A DNA stretch of 64,000 nucleotides, from assembly GCF_037042905.1 (NCBI RefSeq), contig NC_087252.1, forward strand, positions 37,432,056 to 37,496,055. The letters run 5' to 3'. Under the pieces are notes generated by a model, which was given only the letters and a program-made list of their open reading frames with translations, was not told the origin of the DNA and made no database searches. Positions 58,801 through 64,000 of this stretch are shown here, piece by piece. The stretch is from Lytechinus pictus (Eukaryota > Echinodermata > Echinoidea > Temnopleuroida > Toxopneustidae). The position numbers and the translations under genes were made by a program. How positions within the stretch are numbered: the stretch's first letter is position 1; every line of letters begins with the position of its first letter.

Positions 58801-58867
58801 TTCCCACATTGCCAATACAATGATTTTTGTAAAACCCACATAATGAAAAATGTGGTTTGAAAAGTTC

Positions 58868-59160
58868 AGACCTTCATTTTTGAGAAGCGCGATCACGCCG
58901 GTGCTCGTACCACGCTCCTAAAAAATATGAGAATAATATCACGCTCCTTATTTTTTTATTTTTAAAAGCTTCACCAAAAGTTGCTAAAATTTCACATTTT
59001 ACATCTTTATATTCATGAAATAGGCATCTATTTTCCATAATTCCTTGAAATTATTTTAAATTAGTTGGAAACTATGGTAAAAATGAAGAATATTCACCTC
59101 TTTCTTGACTCTGATTTATGATGTTAAACTCGGTAAATATTGTAGTCCCATATTGGTCAT
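58868..59160. mobile_element. Partial copy of the hAT-like foldback element
   Basis: Starts CAGACCTTCATTTTTGAG like 56525 and follows it (GCGCGATCACG, CACGCTCCTTA, TTGCTAAAATTTCACA, TTCACCTCTTTCTTGACTC) up to TGTAGTCCCATAT, then stops. Only the left half is present. Confidence 0.65.
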
Positions 59161-59394
59161 TCGTAGGATGCGGACGTGATTTTTTTCTCTCTTCGCTCGT
59201 GTCACAGTGCCCCTTCGCATGCCAGGCCTTGTTGGTGGCTATGTGGCACGGGTAATTTGGACTGATTAACTCTTTTTTTACTTTAATTTCTACATACTTC
59301 CAGAGGTTTTCTTTTACGATTCTCCCCTTAACTTGTATTTTATTCCATTTATTGAACTGTCTTCAACAGGCATATCTTCATATACAATGTATTC

Positions 59395-60000
59395 TATGGA
59401 AAGGAAACGTCCAAGAGCGCCTAGCAGGTCATCAAACTCCAGCGTAACAATTAGGAAAACGGAAGATGTCTGGAAAGAAAATGTTGCAAGAAACTGACCT
59501 AGGAGAAAAATTAATGTCTCGACTGGAGTCAAGATTGGACAATTTTTAGACATGTATCGGAGGGAAGATGGAAGAAATTACGCGAAAGATCCTGGAAATT
59601 GACAAAAAACTAAACGAAGGATGTGACGCATTATTGTTCTGTTTGGAGGTGGAAAAGGCAAAAGAGCATACAAAAAGGTGAGAGTGGAATGTGTCGTTAA
59701 ATGTAACAAGCTTCAAGAGGAGATTGATCGTTTAACAACCTACATTGCTAGAGAGAATCTTGTATTCCTCGGTATTCCGGAGAGAGATAATGAACAGGTA
59801 CAGGAAATGCTACAAGCCTTTTATGTTGATAATCTTAAATTATCTGCAGATTTCTCCGACATCATTTATCAACCAGTACGTCGATGCCCATCCAGCATCC
59901 AACCGGACTTATTAAAGCTCGCTTTTTGAAAAACTTGGACAAAGAACAAGTGAGGGAGAAATTACGGGTTTTCAAAATTCAGTGACTGATTATCAGAAAG
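59395..60000 (+). pseudogene. LINE ORF1 remnant
   Basis: From MERKRPRAPSRSSNSSVTIR, through several stops, to a frame (59678-59929) reading KLQEEIDRLTTYIARENLVF then GIPERDNEQVQ, and in another frame KARFLKNLDKEQVREKLRVF. Coiled coil, RRENLVFLGIPE-type motif and the ARF-x-DKE-x-V end are typical of L1-group ORF1 RNA-binding proteins. Multiple stops and frameshifts make it a dead copy. ORF2 is not present. Confidence 0.65.
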
Positions 60001-60600
60001 CGACAGACAAGGATCATATCCTGATATCAAAAAGAAAAAAAATACCCACAAATTTTACTGCGATCGGGCACCAGAAAACAATTTTGAAAGGGGTAAACTG
60101 ACCATGCCATTCAAAAATCAGATGGCCATCTTAACCTTTTTTAGTACATGATTGTTGATAAAGTTGCCCCCCCCCCCTTCTCCGCGGTTCCACAGCAGCT
60201 GCAATTGGTTTATAGACAAACTAGGATGAATAAGTTGGTCATAAGTAGCTACTTCATCAGACATTTTGAATCTATCCAATGTACAAGAGTATCTATTTCA
60301 GAATCTGAAGCGCATTTCAAAAAGCCTACCAAGAAGGCTGAATAAGTTATGTATAGTGACCAAATGTGCCATCATAAAAATCAAGGTAAGTAGTAAAAAT
60401 GTGAATGGCAAGAAAAAAATTGAGATTTTACATATAAATAAGGATTGGCAAATTCAGCTTCACTCTTTCTATCAACTATGTCTACCTTCTCATCCTGATG
60501 TACATGTATTGCAATTGACACCACCTCTGAATTGACTGGTTTACCATGGTGTATGAGATGTAGGTTTCTTCTGTTGCCGTTTCCTTTGATGAACTGTCCT
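60001..60600. other. No gene seen
   Basis: AT-rich spacer with a C-run at 60167-60176. Short frames here have no recognised motif. Confidence 0.4.
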
Positions 60601-61378
60601 TTAGTCATATTCTTTTTTGGTAGAGTCTAAGCTTTCAATTTCCTCCACCATACTGTCATAGTCATTCAAATCGTTGCTCTGATCAAGTTCTTTGCTGTCA
60701 GTTGTGGTTGGTGTCACCAGATCCTCTTTTTCAAGACAGGACCACTTTTTACCCACGGACAAGTGATGTATGGTACGCAAATGAAAAACAAAACAACCTT
60801 TCCTCTTAAAGTACCGCTTGCAGAACTGACATCGAAATGAGTTGGGGTCATGGGACAGCATATGCTGCTTCGTGGCTCTGGTATGCTTCCATTCCTTTCT
60901 GCAGATCTTACACCTTTGTCTCAATCCCTTGGAGTCATTTACAGCCTGTTGCAACCGCTTCTGCTTCCTCATCTCCTCCACAAGCCTGGACTATTCCTGG
61001 TCATCTTCAGACACAATGTCCCTCTCCAGAAGCTCATCTATGGTCCCCAGGAGCCATTTCCTACCCATGGTGATCTCGTGTATGGTGCGGAGATGAAAGA
61101 CGAGGCAGCCTTTCCTCTTGAAGAACCAATCACAGTACTGACGTTGATAGGAGCTGGGGTCATGTGACAGCAGATGCTGCCTCAGAGACATGTTGTGCTT
61201 AGCATTACATTCCTCCCCACAAATTTCACTGATTGGTTTAGTCTTATGGCTTTCATCTTTGTCCTGAGCATCTCGCTGTATTGGTTTAGGGTCAGTCTCC
61301 TTGCTGTGGTCTATGTCCATGTCGCGTTTGCCACCTCCACCTCTCGGCTCAGGTTCTGATATGGAAGAATAGGAAAAT
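60601..61378 (-). CDS. C2H2 zinc-finger exon interrupted by one TAG
   Basis: On the minus strand an exon begins after CATATCAG (acceptor just above 61378) in phase 1, reads EPEPRGGGGKRDMDIDHSKE and two degenerate fingers, then meets a TAG at 60991-60993 after EDDQE. The same frame continues three codons later as VEEMRKQKRLQQAVNDSKG with two complete fingers (CKIC-x12-H-x4-H type and FRCQFCKRYF), stopping at 60601. The two halves are paralogous modules. The first module has lost the first Cys of both fingers (Ser and Arg). Either a nonsense mutation, a gene end with a decayed module behind it, or readthrough. It may be an alternative or neighbouring 3' exon to the finger exon at 62239-63656. 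Confidence 0.7.
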
Positions 61379-61389
61379 TTAGAAAACAA

Positions 61390-61640
61390 AAGAGATAGTT
61401 TTATACAAGACTACAATATTAGCTTCTATTCCCACATTATAGGGGTGGCCATTTACAGGTAATCAGTAAAGATTCTGTAAAATTATGATTACTGCAATTA
61501 CCATGAGAACTGACGGAGCAAACTAATGCTTCATATCTTATCAAACCATAATCCTTTCTGTTTGCATGCATTTTCATGAGTATGACAGCCTCAGGTTTGA
61601 AGTTATTTTCTTCAAGTGCCTTTATTTGGATAGGACTTCT
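61390..61640. other. Intron-like spacer, no gene seen
   Basis: AT-rich sequence upstream (minus strand) of the interrupted finger exon. Contains the pyrimidine-rich acceptor region near 61380-61400. Confidence 0.35.
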
Positions 61641-61865
61641 GAGACCTTTGATCTATAACCTAATGATTAGGACTCCCATACACGATATAGGGTATTTGTA
61701 TATCGCTTTAATTTGCCTTGACGGTCCTATGTTAATCTGGCTAAGCTCGGCTACCGATTCCAGCGCTCACAGCTTTTTGAGGAACTACTTCCTGCCAGTA
61801 TCTATTTACCTCACTGGGGTTTAGTGCAGCACTGAATCCATTTGTTGCTGAAGGACATTATGCCA
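61640..61865 (-). mobile_element. Old SINE copy of the 10728-11021 family
   Basis: The segment TATCTATTTACCTCACTGGGG, then TTGCTGAAGGACATTATGCCA, matches the body TATCCATTCACCTCACCTAGG and TTGCTGAAGGAAAACACGCCA of the first SINE at about 75-80 percent by eye. The tRNA-like head is not intact. Confidence 0.55.
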
Positions 61866-62238
61866 TATAATATTAAATGCATGTCACATAACCAAGTTTG
61901 AAATTGCTTTGGCGAAATGGTTCTTTGGTGGCATATTCATACATACAATGACCCCTGTGACATTTGACCAACACCCCTCCCCCTCCAAAAAAAAATCTAA
62001 TCAGTGTCACTTTCATACGCATACAGATGAGCTAAATGTGAAAATTATGTATGTATGATATGTTACAACCAGGATACACACACACAATAGGATCAACATA
62101 AACCCATTTTCAGATGCATATAAAGAGAACATTCACAGGAACACATAGTTTCAAAACTAAAGGTCACAAAAGAACATCAGCTCGCCTTACTAATCAGGAA
62201 ATCACTTGCTGATGGAAGGGCAGATATCCTAATTACTG

Positions 62239-63656
62239 CTACGATGGGTGGAGTTGAACTTCTTGAAGTCCGGTGTTACCAGTTGAGCTGTTCTGAAGAG
62301 CAACTGTGTCCTGAACGCTGGAAATACCTTGGTCACTCAGAGCCGACTCCTTGTCATGCCGCAGGAGATGCCTTATTAGGGTGTTGTTCAAGGCAAATTT
62401 CTGACCGCAAATATGACATGAGAACTTCTTTTCCCCTGTATGAACATGCAAGTGAGTCTGCAAGGAATATTTTGTACCAAACGCTTTCCCACATGTCAGA
62501 CAGACATGAGGCCGGATACCCTTGTGGCGACGTTCATGGCGCTCCCTGCCAGTGTTGTCTTTGAAAGTCTTGTCACAGTATCCACATTTGAAGAGTCTAG
62601 AAGGTGCCATATGCTGCCTACGTTTGTGTTTCAGCATGTACTTTCTGGTGCGGAATGCCTTCCCACAATCATCACATTTGAAAGGTCTTTCCCCGCGATG
62701 TTCTGGTTGGTGGTTAATGAGCGCTTTCTCCGATGCAAAGGACTGAGGACACTCCGAACACTTGAAGGGGCGTTCCTTGGTATGCTTACGTTTATGCAGA
62801 GTATAGTTGTATTCCTCCATAAAAGTCTTCGGACAGAAATCACATTTGAAGCGTCCATTGTTCATGTGCACAGTTCTTTCATGCTTGCACACCAGGTTGT
62901 GTCTTATGAATTTCTTGGGGCAGAACTGGCACTTAAAAACCCTTGGCTTCTTTGACTTGATGAGGATATGCTTACCTAACATGTCCTTGGGCAGTTCTGG
63001 ATGGAATTCCTCTTCCTCATCTTCCTCGCCAGGCCCCACGTATCTCGTCATCTGCTCCTGGACGTTGCCCCTTGTCCATTTCTCACCCACAAAGGTCTGG
63101 TGAATGTGCCTCAGGTGGTACACAAGACAACCCCTCCTGCGGAAATACCTCTTGCAGAACTCACACTGGAATGCATCAGGGTTATGGGAAAGCTGATGTT
63201 GCTTCAGTGCTTTGTTATGCTTACACTCAAGTCCACAGACCTCGCAAATTGGCTTCACGTCTTTCATTTCCTTGTGAAATGCAGCATGTTCCTTCAAGTG
63301 CCCCTCTGACGGGAACTTCTTCCTGCACCTCTTGCAAGAGAACTCGTCCTTCTCTGAAGATTTTCCAAGTGGGACGAGCTTGACCTTCAAGAATCTCTTG
63401 GACTTGTCCACTCGAGGTCTCTCCCGAGCCTTCTCTGCGTTGCGCTCTTTGTCCCTTGCCATCTTCGCTGCGACATCCTTGATGGTCATAAGGTTCGGTA
63501 TCTTTGGCTTCGGGGGTGGAGTGGGCTTGGCTGGTTCAAAATCCTTGGGAGGAATCAGGTTCTTCTTGTTGTCGTGTTCAAACTTGATGTGTCTGAACAG
63601 GCTTTTGGAGTTGGTATAGCGATTGTCACAATCTCTGCACTCAAACCTCTCAGCAT
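62239..63656 (-). CDS. C2H2 zinc-finger protein, terminal exon with 11 fingers
   Basis: Minus strand; the exon starts at 63656 after TTTTCTTGTGCATGTAG in phase 1, so the upstream part of the gene lies beyond this exon, possibly outside the window. Eleven C2H2 fingers can be read, beginning FECRDCDNRYTNSKSLFRHI and ending FSCHICGQKFALNNTLIRHL. Fingers 3 and 4 (CEVCGLECKHNKALKQH, CEFCKRYFRRRGCLVYHLRH) form a module followed by VGEKWTRGN that is repeated, in divergent form, in the exon at 60601-61378. An acidic run (GEEDEEEEFHPEL) separates fingers 4 and 5. TGEK-type linkers join the last fingers. Likely a nuclear DNA-binding regulator; target unknown. Stop at 62239. Confidence 0.9.
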
Positions 63657-63767
63657 CTACATGCACAAGAAAAGAATGAGAAAGAATGTTTATTTGGCGA
63701 TTAGATTGCATATATATCTGAGCAATGGATAACATGAAATGATCGTAGCATGTGCAAAATATTTTAG

Positions 63768-63840
63768 GTGATGGAGAAATACCTCCAGAACATCAGAGAT
63801 GCCACCCTACAGGATGACAACCAGAAACATCTCAAGAAAT
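63768..63840 (+). CDS. Possible small exon on the opposite strand
   Basis: After ATATTTTAG the sequence reads VMEKYLQNIRDATLQDDNQK then HLKK before GTATGT. Protein-like and bounded by plausible splice signals, 73 nt, but the family is not recognised and its host gene is not visible. Confidence 0.3.
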
Positions 63841-64000
63841 GTATGTTTTTTGTAACATGAAAAGTAATATTTTCAAGCTACCAGTATTACCACGTGCCAT
63901 TATAGTTTTTCTTACACATAATACATATTGCTTTGTACAATCAAGTCGTTTCATACTTTATTCCCACTACAAGGAATATGGTTTCTGATTTAGCAGTATG

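Noticed and set aside
62244-63619. Plus-strand frames opposite the zinc-finger exon
   Set aside because: Antisense of the repeated finger codons; the minus frame shows 11 regular C2H2 fingers.

Overview
This is a eukaryotic, repeat-rich genomic window without bacterial features. Split exons with GT/AG junctions, a Penelope-like element, DIRS-type and gypsy-type retroelement remains, tRNA-derived SINEs, THAP and C2H2 zinc-finger sequences, DUF4806 exons and many short foldback transposons point to a marine invertebrate deuterostome. An echinoderm such as a sea urchin is my best guess; this rests on repeat style and family mix, not on a database match.

Layout. 0-5.3 kb: a TTAA-flanked foldback element, a nearly full-length but frameshifted Penelope-like element on the minus strand (about 1.3-4.2 kb), then small foldback elements. 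5.3-11.6 kb: no gene; foldback/MITE elements, a 600-bp polypyrimidine tract, a tRNA-like sequence and a SINE. 11.7-16.1 kb: a 1.5-kb direct duplication flanking a LINE ORF1-like frame; one copy carries a TTAA insertion and the other shows the empty site. 16.3-18.5 kb: a minisatellite and a 1.67-kb DNA element with a 6-bp target duplication. 19-23.2 kb: a damaged THAP domain, then a decayed retroelement-like reading region in which gag, a CCHC knuckle and a retropepsin are followed not by reverse transcriptase but by a TatD-family nuclease.

23.8-30.3 kb: a plus-strand DUF4806 gene segment whose two central exons are present four times, with splice phases that would allow mutually exclusive use of the second exon. 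30.8-32.2 kb: a DIRS-like gag fused to a tyrosine-recombinase fragment. 32.7-33.7 kb: a second THAP domain, also missing one zinc ligand.

33.8-58.1 kb is one large amplified locus. Nine complete periods plus a partial one, of a unit of about 1465 bp (33.85-50.37 kb), each carry a truncated protein-kinase glycine-loop exon. They are followed by longer degenerate kinase copies, including a 1987-bp tandem duplication, a foldback element and a hAT-like insertion. None encodes an intact kinase as written.

58.4-60.1 kb holds more foldback sequence and a LINE ORF1 remnant. 60.6-63.7 kb has minus-strand C2H2 zinc-finger exons: one 11-finger terminal exon, and a second related exon split by a single in-frame TAG. 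Most of the window is transposon-derived; the credible host genes are the DUF4806 gene, the C2H2 gene and possibly the THAP and kinase loci. The most unusual architectures are the gag-protease-TatD region and the kinase-exon satellite.
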